A model generated the notes under the pieces. That model worked only from the letters and a program-made list of their open reading frames with translations. It ran no database searches and was not told the origin of the DNA. The position numbers were made by a program, and so were the translations under genes. A stretch of DNA of 64,000 nt from an uncultured Clostridia bacterium (lineage in GTDB: Bacteria; Bacillota; Clostridia; Oscillospirales; Ruminococcaceae), in assembly GCA_947631115.1 (NCBI GenBank), contig CANRKB010000009.1:1-64000 (forward strand), given 5' to 3'. This document shows, in pieces, positions 51,740-60,354 of the stretch. How positions within the stretch are numbered: position 1 is the stretch's first letter; the number at the start of each line of letters is the position of its first letter.

Positions 51740-51803
51740 TTTAAGTTCCTCCTTTTTTCTTGTCCGATATGTTAAATTGTATTCGGAGGGAGGGAGTTTT
51801 AGA

Positions 51804-51831
51804 ACTTTTATGTTTTCATATAAGGTTATTC
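51804..51831 (-). promoter_or_regulatory. Candidate sigma-E promoter of spoIIIA
   Basis: On the minus strand GAATAA (51826-51831), 13-bp spacer, CATAAAAGT (51804-51812). This resembles mother-cell sigma-E sites (ATA-type -35 and CATACA-type -10), expected for spoIIIA. The match is partial. Confidence 0.4.
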
Positions 51832-51853
51832 GCTCAACAAGACGTACAAAGCC

Positions 51854-52075
51854 CATTTGTGGTTCTTATCAAATGTTCTTTTTCTAAATAACGTTAATTC
51901 GCCCTATCCCCCTACCCCCTTCCCCGAAGGGGAAGGGGGAGAGTGCGGGGCGCTAGGCGCGCCCCGCGCCCCGCCTCGGGGCTACGCCCCGAACCCCTGC
52001 TGACAGTTTACAGTAGACAATGTACAGTATGCAATAATAGCCTACAGGTTGTTCTTTTCAAACGTTATCTGCGAA
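51854..52075. repeat. Mosaic GC-rich intergenic repeat (copy 2)
   Basis: It shares its left end (CATTTGTGGTT, TTTCTAA, CGCCCTATCCCCCT) with copy 1 and has an unbroken hairpin CCCCTTCCCC (51915-51924)/GGGGAAGGGG (51928-51937). GCGGGGC, GCGCGCCCCGC and CGGGGCTACGCCCCG hairpins and ACAGTTTACAG sequence follow. No gene was seen between 51740 and 52284. Confidence 0.7.
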
Positions 52076-52176
52076 TTTTATGTACACAAGAAATAACAAG
52101 TAAGCTCCGCATGCTTATTTTGCATTCGGAGCTTTTTCAACAGCTTCAATTACAGTTTGTATAAAAAGTTCGATTT

Positions 52177-52281
52177 CAGACTGTAGAGAAAGTCCCAGAT
52201 GCTAGGAAGCGGTGCTGCGGCTAGGCTTTGTGCCTGCCGCAGTGCCGCTGACGCCGCAGATGGGGCTTTATATACAGTCTG
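52177..52281. mobile_element. Palindromic element copy A with shared terminal repeats
   Basis: Ends AGACTGTAGAGAAAGTCCCA on the left and, read from the other strand, AGACTGTATATAAAGCCCCA on the right. The core is an internal hairpin around GCTGCGGCTAGGC / GCCTGCCGCAGT, identical to that in the copy at 63420. It lies 3 bp beyond the stop of the dehydrogenase gene and may act as its terminator. No protein is encoded. Confidence 0.7.
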
Positions 52282-52284
52282 CAA

Positions 52285-53268
52285 TTATTTCACTTCGTTT
52301 TTAAGTTCGTTTCCCGAAAGATAATCGTCGAAATTTTCGAGCGTTACTTGGGCGATATTCGACAATGCTTCTTCGGTAAAAAACGCCTGGTGGGAGGTTA
52401 TAATAACGTTCGGTCTTGAAACGAGCATTGAGATAACTTCGTCGGTCACTATTTTGTCGGAATTGTCCTCGAAGAACAAGCCGCTCTCCTCCTCGTATAC
52501 GTCGAGCGCCGCGCCGCCTATCCTCTTTTCATTCAGCGCCGCAAGAAGCGCCTCGGTGTCTATAAGTCTGCCGCGCGAGGTGTTTACTATAAGCACGTTC
52601 TTTTTCATAAGCTCAAGCGAGCTTTTGTTTATGATATAGTGCGTTTCTTTTGTAAGCGGGCAGTGGAGCGAGATAATGTCCGAATCCGTAAACAGTTCTT
52701 CTTTTGAAACGTATTCTACTCCGTCTATCTTTGCGGGAAACGGGTCGAACGCAAGAACGTTCATTCCGAAGCCTTTGCATATGTCGATAAAAACTCTGCC
52801 TATTTTTCCCGTACCTATAACTCCCGCGGTCTTTCCGTGGAGGTCGAAGCCCATAAGCCCGTTAAGGCTGAAATTGAAATCGCGCGTGCGGATATATGCG
52901 CGGGGAATTTTTCTGTTGAGCGCAAGTATAAGCCCCATAGTATGCTCGGCTACGGCATAAGGCGAATACGCGGGTACTCTCAAAACCTTTATCCCGCGTT
53001 TCTGGGCTGCCTTTACTGCTACATTGTTATACCCCGCGCAGCGCAGAAGTATCACTTCTACTTTTAGGCGCGAAAGTATCTCTATTGTTTTTTCGTTTAC
53101 GTCGTCGTTTACAAACACGCATACCGCTTTCGCGCCTTCGGCAAGCTTTGCGTTTTCGGGTCTTAATCTTCCGACATAATAGCGTATATCATAGTTTTTG
53201 TTGTATTTGTCGAACCATTCCTTGTCATAAGGCTTTGCGTCAAAAAACGCAATCTCTTCTTTTCCCAT
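52285..53268 (-). CDS. D-2-hydroxyacid dehydrogenase, D-lactate dehydrogenase type
   Basis: 327 residues from the ATG after GGGAGGATATT; an upstream in-frame start lacks support. NAD-binding motif GVIGTGKIGRVFIDICKGFG, catalytic Arg/Glu/His region: NTSRGRLIDTEALL, ALDVYEEESG and TSHQAFFTEEA with the catalytic His. It matches the LdhA-type branch that reduces pyruvate to D-lactate with NADH, though the related 2-hydroxyacid substrates cannot be excluded. Monocistronic, closed by element copy A. Confidence 0.92.
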   Translation of the reverse strand: MGKEEIAFFDAKPYDKEWFDKYNKNYDIRYYVGRLRPENAKLAEGAKAVCVFVNDDVNEKTIEILSRLKVEVILLRCAGYNNVAVKAAQKRGIKVLRVPAYSPYAVAEHTMGLILALNRKIPRAYIRTRDFNFSLNGLMGFDLHGKTAGVIGTGKIGRVFIDICKGFGMNVLAFDPFPAKIDGVEYVSKEELFTDSDIISLHCPLTKETHYIINKSSLELMKKNVLIVNTSRGRLIDTEALLAALNEKRIGGAALDVYEEESGLFFEDNSDKIVTDEVISMLVSRPNVIITSHQAFFTEEALSNIAQVTLENFDDYLSGNELKNEVK

Positions 53269-53324
53269 AATATCCTCCCATGAAACATTTGCTGATATTC
53301 TCTCCCGAATTTCGGCAATTATGC

Positions 53325-53353
53325 TTGACAAAACGCATGTTTAGAATTATAAT
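53325..53353 (+). promoter_or_regulatory. Consensus sigma-A promoter of tfoX-like/mutS2
   Basis: TTGACA (53325-53330), 17-bp spacer, TATAAT (53348-53353): perfect match. Transcription should start near 53360, just before element copy B. Confidence 0.88.
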
Positions 53354-53363
53354 TGTAATAGTA

Positions 53364-53468
53364 AAGACTGTCGATAAAGCCTCATCTACGTCGTCAAAGG
53401 CTTTTAAACAACCACAAAGGTTAGTCTAAAAGCCTTTTCCTAGTATATAAGGCTTTCTCGACAGTCTT
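53364..53468. mobile_element. Palindromic element copy B in the tfoX-like/mutS2 leader
   Basis: Terminal repeats AAGACTGTCGATAAAGCC (53364-53381) and GGCTTTCTCGACAGTCTT (53451-53468) pair with one mismatch. Inside, AAGGCTTTTA and TAAAAGCCTT form a second pair. CATCTACGTCGT beside the left end is shared with the copy at 63420-63576. No coding capacity. Confidence 0.7.
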
Positions 53469-53497
53469 ATAGTGATTTTGTAGTGGAGGAAAATAAT

Positions 53498-53812
53498 ATG
53501 CCGTCAACAAAAAACTATCTTGAATTTGTCTTAGGACAGCTTTCCGAGCTGAATGAAATCTCCTGCCGCAAGATGATGGGCGAATATATGCTCTATTACA
53601 GAGGAAAATATTTCGGCGGCATTTTTGACGACCGTTTTCTTGTAAAGAACATAAGCTCCGCGCAAAAGCTTATGCCGAGCGCACAGCTTGAACTGCCGTA
53701 TGAAGGAGCAAAGGAAATGCTGCTTGTCGATAATGTTGACGACAGGGAATTTCTAAGTGAACTTGTAAAAGAAATGTACAAGGAACTTCCCGAGCCTAAA
53801 AAGAAAAAATGA
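53498..53812 (+). CDS. TfoX N-terminal domain protein
   Basis: 104 residues from the ATG that follows GGAGG by 9 bases; an in-frame GTG five codons earlier overlaps that site. Family features: CRKMMGEYMLYYRGKYFGGI and a DDRFLVK strand, then a helical end with a Lys-rich tail. TfoX-like short proteins occur widely; the full TfoX regulates competence in Gammaproteobacteria, but these lone N-domains have no clear role. It lies 7 bp before mutS2. Confidence 0.85.
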   Translation: MPSTKNYLEFVLGQLSELNEISCRKMMGEYMLYYRGKYFGGIFDDRFLVKNISSAQKLMPSAQLELPYEGAKEMLLVDNVDDREFLSELVKEMYKELPEPKKKK

Positions 53813-53819
53813 GGAAATT

Positions 53820-56189
53820 ATGAACAAATATTACAGAAAATTAGAACTAGATAAAATTCTTGAACTTCTCGCAAATGAAACGGTAAGCGACTATGCGCAT
53901 AACAAAGCGCTGAAAATAACGCCGCTTCGCAGTTATGACGAGATAAAAACGGAGCTTCAAAAAACCGACGACGCCTTTACGTTGTCGGCTAAATTCGGCA
54001 CGCCGCGATTCAGAAAAGTTCCCGATATTTCCGACGCTTTAAAACGCGCGGCGGCGGGAAGTATGCTGAGCTTTCGGGAACTTCTGGATACTGCGGCGGT
54101 GCTGCGTGAAACGGCAATGCTCTGCGACTGGTTCTCACAATGCGAGAACACGGAGTGTTCGCTCTCGGAATACTTTAAGACCTTAACGCCGATAAAGCCG
54201 CTCGAAAAGCGCATTTCCGACAGCATATTGTCGGACGAGGAAATGTCGGACAATGCGAGCGCGGAGCTTGCTTCAATAAGAAAACGCATAACCCGACAAG
54301 GTCTGCATATCCGCGAACAGCTCGACGGTATGCTTAAAAACAAGGCACAGCGCGATTTTCTGCAGGAAGCCGTCGTCACAATGCGCGACGGGCGGTATGT
54401 CGTTCCCGTAAAATCTGAACATAAAAACGATGTTCCGGGGCTTGTACACGACACCTCCGCCACGGGGCAGACGTTTTTTATTGAACCGATGAGCGTTGTC
54501 GAGGCAAACAACGAAATTCGCATTCTCAAAAACCGCGAACAGGCGGAAATTGAAAGAATCACCCGCGAGATTTCCGGGGAAATAGGAACTAATTCTTCTG
54601 CAATTGCCGAGAATTTCAGAATTTCGCAGATACTTGAGCTTTACTTTGCAAAGGCAAACCTGGGAGCGAAGATGAAAGCGGTCGTTCCCGTACTCGTAAA
54701 CGAGCCGAAAGTAATACTGAACCGAGCAAGACACCCGCTTCTTGACAGAGACACGGCTGTGCCTATTTCGATTAGCATCGGCGAGGGCTACGGTTGTCTT
54801 ATAATAACGGGACCTAATACGGGCGGCAAAACGGTTGCAATTAAAACAGTGGGGCTGCTTGCGCTTATGGCGGCATGCGGGCTGATGATACCCGCGGGCG
54901 ACGGAAGCGTTATCGGCGTTTTCGACAGGATATTTGTGGACATAGGCGACGAGCAGAGCATAGAAGAAAGCCTTTCGACGTTTTCCTCGCATATGACAAA
55001 TGTTGTGGGGATTGTGAATAATGCAAGCGAAAATTCTCTTGCGCTGATAGACGAACTCGGAAGCGGCACCGACCCCGTAGAGGGCGCGGCGCTTGCCGTG
55101 GCGATACTTACGGAGCTTAAAGACCGAGGCGCGAAAGTTTTAGCGACAACTCACTATCAGGAAGTAAAGATGTTCGCGCTGGAAACGGAGGGAGTTGAAA
55201 ACGCAAGCTGCGAGTTTGACGTTGAAACCCTTAAACCCACATATCGGCTGATAATCGGCGTTCCGGGAAAATCAAACGCGTTTGCTATTTCGCAAAGACT
55301 GGGCATGCCGAAAAAGATAATCGCAAATGCCGAAGATCTCGTAAGCACCGAAAACAAGCGGTTTGAAGAAGTTATAAGCAAGCTTGAGCAAACGCGAAAA
55401 GAGCTTGAAGAGCTGAGGGCAAGCGCGGAGCTTTCGGAGCGAAACGCGAAAATGACCGAAAGCGAACTTAAACAAAAGCTCTCCGAGCTTGAAGCGCAGA
55501 AAGAAAAGGAACTCGAAAACGCACGGCAGCGCGCGCTTTCAATTGTCCAACAGACCCGAGCGCAGTCGGACATTCTCTTAAACGAGCTTGAAGAACTGAA
55601 GAAAACAAAGGACAAAGAGGCTTTGCGAAAGGGTATTTCCGACGCGAAATCGCGCTCTAACTCCGCGCTCAACAAAATGCAGGACGAAGCAAATCCCGTT
55701 TCGGAAAGGCGCGTAGAAAGCTATGTTCCGCCGCGCCCGTTTAAACAGGGCGACACAGTAAGGCTTGCTGACACGAACCGCGAAGGAACGCTTCTTACCG
55801 TTCCGAATATAAACGGAGTTTGCTTTGTGCAGACAGGCTCCGTTAAAGTGAAAACAAACGCGAACAATCTTCGGCTCGTAGAGAAAAAAGCCGAACCGCC
55901 AAAAGGAAAGGTAAAGAAAGTCGTAAGCTCAAATATGACGAGGCGCGGCGGAATGGAACTCGATATTCGCGGAATGATGGGCGACGAGGGAGTAATAGAA
56001 GTCGAAAGGTTTATTGCTTTTGCGCTTATGTCGGGACTTTCGCAGGTCGTAATTATCCATGGAAAAGGCACGGGCGCGCTTCGTGCCGCAGTTCATACCG
56101 CCTTAAGACGAAATCCCGCGGTAAAGAATTTCAGGCTCGGAGAATACGGCGAGGGAGAAGCGGGAGTTACCGTGGTGGAGCTAAAATAA
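53820..56189 (+). CDS. mutS2: Endonuclease MutS2 with Smr domain
   Basis: 789 residues. Lever and clamp helices (about 1-310) precede the ATPase with Walker A GPNTGGKTVAIKT (near 328) and EDS-type EESLSTFSSHM, IDELGSGTDPVEG and TTHYQEVK. A coiled coil (about 515-625), KOW-like segment and a C-terminal Smr nuclease domain (LDIRGMMGDEG, VVIIHGKGTGALR) follow. It suppresses recombination and rescues collided ribosomes. Promoter shared with the tfoX-like gene. Confidence 0.96.
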   Translation: MNKYYRKLELDKILELLANETVSDYAHNKALKITPLRSYDEIKTELQKTDDAFTLSAKFGTPRFRKVPDISDALKRAAAGSMLSFRELLDTAAVLRETAMLCDWFSQCENTECSLSEYFKTLTPIKPLEKRISDSILSDEEMSDNASAELASIRKRITRQGLHIREQLDGMLKNKAQRDFLQEAVVTMRDGRYVVPVKSEHKNDVPGLVHDTSATGQTFFIEPMSVVEANNEIRILKNREQAEIERITREISGEIGTNSSAIAENFRISQILELYFAKANLGAKMKAVVPVLVNEPKVILNRARHPLLDRDTAVPISISIGEGYGCLIITGPNTGGKTVAIKTVGLLALMAACGLMIPAGDGSVIGVFDRIFVDIGDEQSIEESLSTFSSHMTNVVGIVNNASENSLALIDELGSGTDPVEGAALAVAILTELKDRGAKVLATTHYQEVKMFALETEGVENASCEFDVETLKPTYRLIIGVPGKSNAFAISQRLGMPKKIIANAEDLVSTENKRFEEVISKLEQTRKELEELRASAELSERNAKMTESELKQKLSELEAQKEKELENARQRALSIVQQTRAQSDILLNELEELKKTKDKEALRKGISDAKSRSNSALNKMQDEANPVSERRVESYVPPRPFKQGDTVRLADTNREGTLLTVPNINGVCFVQTGSVKVKTNANNLRLVEKKAEPPKGKVKKVVSSNMTRRGGMELDIRGMMGDEGVIEVERFIAFALMSGLSQVVIIHGKGTGALRAAVHTALRRNPAVKNFRLGEYGEGEAGVTVVELK

Positions 56190-56190
56190 T

Positions 56191-56218
56191 TAAAGGGAAC
56201 GTTTCAACGTTCCCTTTA
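56191..56218. terminator. Bidirectional terminator between mutS2 and engB
   Basis: TAAAGGGAACGTT (56191-56203) and AACGTTCCCTTTA (56206-56218), a perfect 13-bp pair 2 bp after the mutS2 stop. TTTTATTC follows on plus and TTATTTT on minus. Confidence 0.85.
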
Positions 56219-56221
56219 GTT

Positions 56222-56806
56222 TTATTCCTCCGCGATTTCTTCGATTATCTCGCGAATTTGCTCCACGCCCTCGCCCGTCTGCGAGGAAAATTCAACGAGA
56301 GTAAGTTCGCTTGCGCAAGGAAGTTCGCTTTTTAGCGCTTCGCGGCGTTTTATACGCTCGTTTGCCGAGAGCTTGTCGGCTTTTGTAAGCGCCACAATGA
56401 ACGGAAACTCTCCGTCAATAAGCGCGTTTATCATTTTTATATCGTCATTTGTGGGAGAATGTCGCATATCAACAAGCTGTATCACCAGGCAAAGCGACCG
56501 CTCCGCCGAAAGATAATCCCCGATAAGCGCCGAAAATCTTTGCTTTTCGCTCTTTGACGTTTTGGCATAGCCGTAACCCGGCAGATCTGCGAGAAAGATG
56601 TTTTCAAGCTCGTAGAAGTTTATTGTCGCGGTTTTTCCCGGCTCGGCAGACGCGCGCGCAAGATTTTTCCTGTTCAGCAGTTTATTTATCATGGAAGATT
56701 TTCCGACGTTCGAGCGCCCGATAAATGCTATCTCGGCGCGGTCGGGCGCGGGAAGCTGAGTTATAAAGCCGTATGACGCGAAAAATTTTGCGTTGTTATA
56801 ATTCAT
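56222..56806 (-). CDS. engB: Ribosome biogenesis GTPase YsxC/EngB
   Basis: 194 residues. G1 GRSNVGKSS (31-39), G3 DLPGYG and G4 TKADK are complete, with the expected N-terminal FFASYGFITQLPAPDRAEIAF. It helps the late assembly of the 50S subunit. It is linked with lon as in many Firmicutes, 26 bp away. Confidence 0.95.
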   Translation of the reverse strand: MNYNNAKFFASYGFITQLPAPDRAEIAFIGRSNVGKSSMINKLLNRKNLARASAEPGKTATINFYELENIFLADLPGYGYAKTSKSEKQRFSALIGDYLSAERSLCLVIQLVDMRHSPTNDDIKMINALIDGEFPFIVALTKADKLSANERIKRREALKSELPCASELTLVEFSSQTGEGVEQIREIIEEIAEE

Positions 56807-56832
56807 CTGTCGCTCCTCGTTTAACCGGTTTC

Positions 56833-59244
56833 TTACGCGTTGAACACGGGCTTTTTCGTCTGCGGCTTGTTCGCCTTATTTACGACGGGCTTTTCGGAAA
56901 TTAAGTTCTTTTCCCTGTTCAGCGAGCAATTCGTCTTTACAAGCGCCGCGTCTAAGACCGTAGTTATATTCTCCGCGGGAACGAACTTTATGCCGCTCTT
57001 TACTTTTTCGTCGATTTCCTCGAGGTCGGGCATATTGTCCTTTGGCAGGCAGACCGTGGAAATTCCCGCTCTATACGCCGCCATTGTCTTTTCTTTAAGC
57101 CCGCCTATAGCCAAAACTTTTCCGCGCAGGGTTATCTCTCCCGTCATCGCCACATCTCTGCGGACGGGCGTTCCCGACAATGCCGAAACGAGCGCCGTCG
57201 TAAGCGTAACGCCCGCCGACGGTCCGTCTTTGGGAACAGCGCCCTCGGGAGCATGGATATGTATATCCTTGGTTTTGTAAAAGTCCTTGTCTATGCCGTA
57301 TTTGTCGGCAAGCGAACGCGTAAGGCTGACGGCTATCTTTGCGGATTCTTTCATCACGTCTCCGAGCGAACCCGTAAACTCCGTCTTTCCCGTTCCGTCG
57401 AGGACAAGCACTTCGAGCGGGAGCATTGTTCCTCCGACAGAAGTCCATGCAAGCCCGTTTACATATCCGACTTCATCGCGCGCCGAAAGCTTTTCGGGCA
57501 GATATTTCTTTACTCCCAGAAACTCTTCTATATTCTTATCCGTGACGTTTACCGTCTTCTCGCCCGAAACTATCATCTTCGCGGCTTTTCTGCATATCTC
57601 GGATATACTGCGCTCAAGCTTTCTTACGCCCGCTTCGCGGGTATAAAAGTCTATGACGGAATAAACAGCCTTGTCGCTTATCTTCAGCGTTTTGCTGCTT
57701 TCGCCGTTTTTCTTAAGCTGCTTCGGAATAAGATGTTTCTTTGCGATATTGAACTTTTCCTCGCGCGTATAGCTCGAAAGCTCGATTACTTCCATTCTGT
57801 CAAGAAGCGGCGCGGGAACTGTCGAAAGGTCGTTTGCGGTCGTTATAAACAACACGTCGCTCAGATCCACGGGTATATCTATATAATGATCCACAAACGC
57901 GCTGTTCTGTTCTGAATCGAGAACTTCCAGCATTGCCGAGGACGGGTCGCCCTTATAGTCGTTGCTCATCTTGTCTATCTCGTCGAGAAGTATAACGGGA
58001 TTTATGGATTTTGCCGAACGAAGCGCGTCTATAATTCTTCCCGGCATTGCTCCTACATATGTCTTTCTGTGACCGCGTATCTCCGCTTCATCGCGCACGC
58101 CGCCGAGAGATATTCTCGCATATTTGCGCCCGAGCGCTTTTGCAATGGATTTTCCTATAGAGGTCTTTCCTACTCCGGGAGGACCGTAAAGGCAGATTAT
58201 CTGCCCCTTTACATCGGGAGCTAAGGCTCTTACGGCTATGGTTTCAAGTATGCGCTCTTTTACTTTCTTCATGCCGTAGTGATCTTTATCGAGCTGTCTT
58301 GCGACGGCTTCGATATTCAGCTTATCCCTTGTGCGTTTGTTAAAGGGAACGGACAGAACGGTGTCGAGATACGTCCTGATGACCGCGGCTTCCTGCGAAG
58401 ACCCCGACATTCTTCCAAGCTTTTCCGCTTCTTTTATCAGCTTTTCTTCCGACTCTTGCGGGATTCCCAGCATAATTATTTTTTCTATGTAATCGCGCTG
58501 TTCTTCAAGCGGATCGTCTTCGTTTCCGAGCTGGCGGGAGATAGCTCTCATCTGCTCGCGAAGATAATACTCGCGCTGGTTTTTATCGATTTGTTCATGC
58601 ACCTGTTCGTTTATTTCTATCTCCGTCTGCATTATGCCGATGTCTCTTTTCAGCATGGAGATAAGCATAACGGCGCGCTTTGAAAGATCGTTCGTTTCAA
58701 GCAGCTTCTGTTTTTCTTCCACCTTTAACACAACGTTAAAGACGACCTTGTCGAAAAGTTTTGAAAGGTCGGTTTCGCCCATAATGCCGTCGTAAAGTTC
58801 GCGCGGCATTTTCGGCGTCATCATGGCGTATTCGTCGAAAGTCTTTGAAAGCGAACGTACAAGCGCCGCTTTATCTCTTTCGCTGAGACGCGTCTGCGCC
58901 TTGGGTACGATTTTTGAAACCTCAAATTTCAGATATTTGTCGCACGGCATATCCTTTACGATCTTCGCCTTGAAAAGCCCCTCGATAAGGACTCTCGTAA
59001 GTCCGTCGGGAGTTGTAAGAAGCTGTTTTATTTCGGCGACAACGCCTACGCCGAATATATTTTCTATCCGTGGGTCGTCGTCCGCAGGGTTTTTCTGCGC
59101 CACAAGAAAAACGCGTCCGTCCGCCGCAAGCGCCGCTTTAAGCGCGGCAACGGAGCGCTCTCTGCCCACGTCGAAATGAAGCACCATAGACGGGAACACA
59201 ACCAATCCCCTCAGAGAAATAGCAGGTAATATCATATTGTTCAT
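56833..59244 (-). CDS. lon: ATP-dependent protease Lon
   Basis: 803 residues. N-terminal substrate-binding domain (1-300), AAA+ module with Walker A GPPGVGKTS and Walker B VILLDEIDK, and the serine protease domain with PKDGPSAGVT (catalytic Ser) and GLKEKTMAAYRAG (catalytic Lys). It degrades misfolded and regulatory proteins in the cytoplasm. A Lys/Asn-rich tail of about 25 residues follows the usual end. Transcribed with engB. Confidence 0.97.
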   Translation of the reverse strand: MNNMILPAISLRGLVVFPSMVLHFDVGRERSVAALKAALAADGRVFLVAQKNPADDDPRIENIFGVGVVAEIKQLLTTPDGLTRVLIEGLFKAKIVKDMPCDKYLKFEVSKIVPKAQTRLSERDKAALVRSLSKTFDEYAMMTPKMPRELYDGIMGETDLSKLFDKVVFNVVLKVEEKQKLLETNDLSKRAVMLISMLKRDIGIMQTEIEINEQVHEQIDKNQREYYLREQMRAISRQLGNEDDPLEEQRDYIEKIIMLGIPQESEEKLIKEAEKLGRMSGSSQEAAVIRTYLDTVLSVPFNKRTRDKLNIEAVARQLDKDHYGMKKVKERILETIAVRALAPDVKGQIICLYGPPGVGKTSIGKSIAKALGRKYARISLGGVRDEAEIRGHRKTYVGAMPGRIIDALRSAKSINPVILLDEIDKMSNDYKGDPSSAMLEVLDSEQNSAFVDHYIDIPVDLSDVLFITTANDLSTVPAPLLDRMEVIELSSYTREEKFNIAKKHLIPKQLKKNGESSKTLKISDKAVYSVIDFYTREAGVRKLERSISEICRKAAKMIVSGEKTVNVTDKNIEEFLGVKKYLPEKLSARDEVGYVNGLAWTSVGGTMLPLEVLVLDGTGKTEFTGSLGDVMKESAKIAVSLTRSLADKYGIDKDFYKTKDIHIHAPEGAVPKDGPSAGVTLTTALVSALSGTPVRRDVAMTGEITLRGKVLAIGGLKEKTMAAYRAGISTVCLPKDNMPDLEEIDEKVKSGIKFVPAENITTVLDAALVKTNCSLNREKNLISEKPVVNKANKPQTKKPVFNA

Positions 59245-59261
59245 TATTTCCTTTCCTAACC

Positions 59262-59356
59262 CGGTTGTGATATAAATACAACCGTCCTCCGCTTTTAAAA
59301 GCGGAAATTGTTATGTTATATATATCTATTATACATCTTTTCGTCATAATTTGCAA
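59262..59356 (-). promoter_or_regulatory. lon promoter and two-hairpin leader
   Basis: Minus strand TTGCAA (59351-59356), 17-bp spacer, TATAAT (59328-59333). The leader then has a perfect 16-base palindrome CCGCTTTTAAAAGCGG (59289-59304) and a second hairpin CGGTTGT/ACAACCG (59262-59268/59278-59284) before the ribosome binding site AAAGGAAA. No CIRCE-type operator was found. Confidence 0.65.
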
Positions 59357-59385
59357 CTCTGAAATTATTCCGTTTTATTTTCACA

Positions 59386-60168
59386 TTATCGGAAAATAAG
59401 TGAAAAAATGAGATAAACCACGGGCTGGTGGAGCATGTATATCCATATCGTATAACGTCCGACAGTTGCCAGCCACTTTATATGTACAGGATAGAAGAAT
59501 TTCGGCAGCGACCCGTTTTTCGCCCATATTCCGAAATAACTGCCCGCCAAGAACAAAAACAGCCACGGGAATATCGGGAAATAATCGTATGAAGAAAATC
59601 CCTGCGGGTTAAATCCCAGCGGAAACAGCACGCCCGCGTTATACAATTCATCGGGCAGCTTCAGCTGAAACACCCCCGGCAGTCCGAAAAATCCTCCCGT
59701 AAACCCGTCAGTGTAAGCATTGTATGCCCTCGCCACATTGCAGGAAAGCGCGAACAAAACTCCGCAAACGATTATTCCCACCAATGCGGGAATGTGGTCG
59801 AGAACTTTTTCGGAAAGCCCGAATATCATCATCGCCATTCCCAGAAAATGTAAAATCCCGAAATAAATTCCACCCGCCGTAAAAAACGGCGTAACGAAAG
59901 TCAGAATCATTCCCAGAAAGAAGCACTGTACCCCGCGCTTCAGATTATTGCGGGAATAACGGCAGACCGTACCCGAAATGAAAACAAACAGACCCGCGAA
60001 ACAAGTCTGGACAATATCGAACCAGTCGTCAAAAAATACAGGCACTTTGACGCCGAAAAAATAGTTCAGGTCGAACAAGGCATGATAGACGACCATGCAA
60101 ATAATCGCAAACCCGCGAAGCTCGTCGAGAAGCCCCACTCTCCCGCTTGCTTTTTTATCCGTCGGCAT
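59386..60168 (-). CDS. DUF1624/HGSNAT-type acyltransferase-like membrane protein
   Basis: 260 residues, about seven membrane helices. The N-terminal pattern RVGLLDELRGFAIICMVVYH matches the catalytic domain of heparan-alpha-glucosaminide N-acetyltransferase-like and YeiB-type proteins, with an early His in helix 1. A short Gly-rich loop (LPGVFQLKLPDELYNAGVLF) lies outside. Function in bacteria is not settled; acyl transfer to a cell-surface glycan is a fair guess. It is monocistronic and divergent from dus. Confidence 0.8.
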   Translation of the reverse strand: MPTDKKASGRVGLLDELRGFAIICMVVYHALFDLNYFFGVKVPVFFDDWFDIVQTCFAGLFVFISGTVCRYSRNNLKRGVQCFFLGMILTFVTPFFTAGGIYFGILHFLGMAMMIFGLSEKVLDHIPALVGIIVCGVLFALSCNVARAYNAYTDGFTGGFFGLPGVFQLKLPDELYNAGVLFPLGFNPQGFSSYDYFPIFPWLFLFLAGSYFGIWAKNGSLPKFFYPVHIKWLATVGRYTIWIYMLHQPVVYLIFSLIFR

Positions 60169-60201
60169 AATTTTCCCCCGTTGTTTTATCGTTTACTATA
60201 C

Positions 60202-60266
60202 ATTGTAGCACATTTCACGAAAAAATACAATAACCTCTTGAAAAAAAGTTTGAAATGTGCTAAGAT
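60202..60266. promoter_or_regulatory. Divergent promoters sharing a 12-bp inverted repeat
   Basis: Minus-strand promoter: TTGTAT (60225-60230), 17 bp, TACAAT (60202-60207). Plus-strand promoter: TTGAAA (60238-60243), 17 bp, TAAGAT (60261-60266) with extended TGC. TAGCACATTTCA (60206-60217) and TGAAATGTGCTA (60251-60262) are exact inverted copies, each touching a -10 region. Confidence 0.6.
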
Positions 60267-60354
60267 AATGATGTACTTGAATTGAACGGTTACAGCGATA
60301 AGTAAAAAATTGTTTGTCAAGTGAAACAAATAAACGCCTGAAAAGGGATTTGCT

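Noticed and set aside
51943..52164. 73-codon plus-strand frame in the GC-rich repeat
   Set aside because: Its sequence is Arg/Pro-rich repeat translation without a ribosome binding site and is not kept in the other repeat copies.
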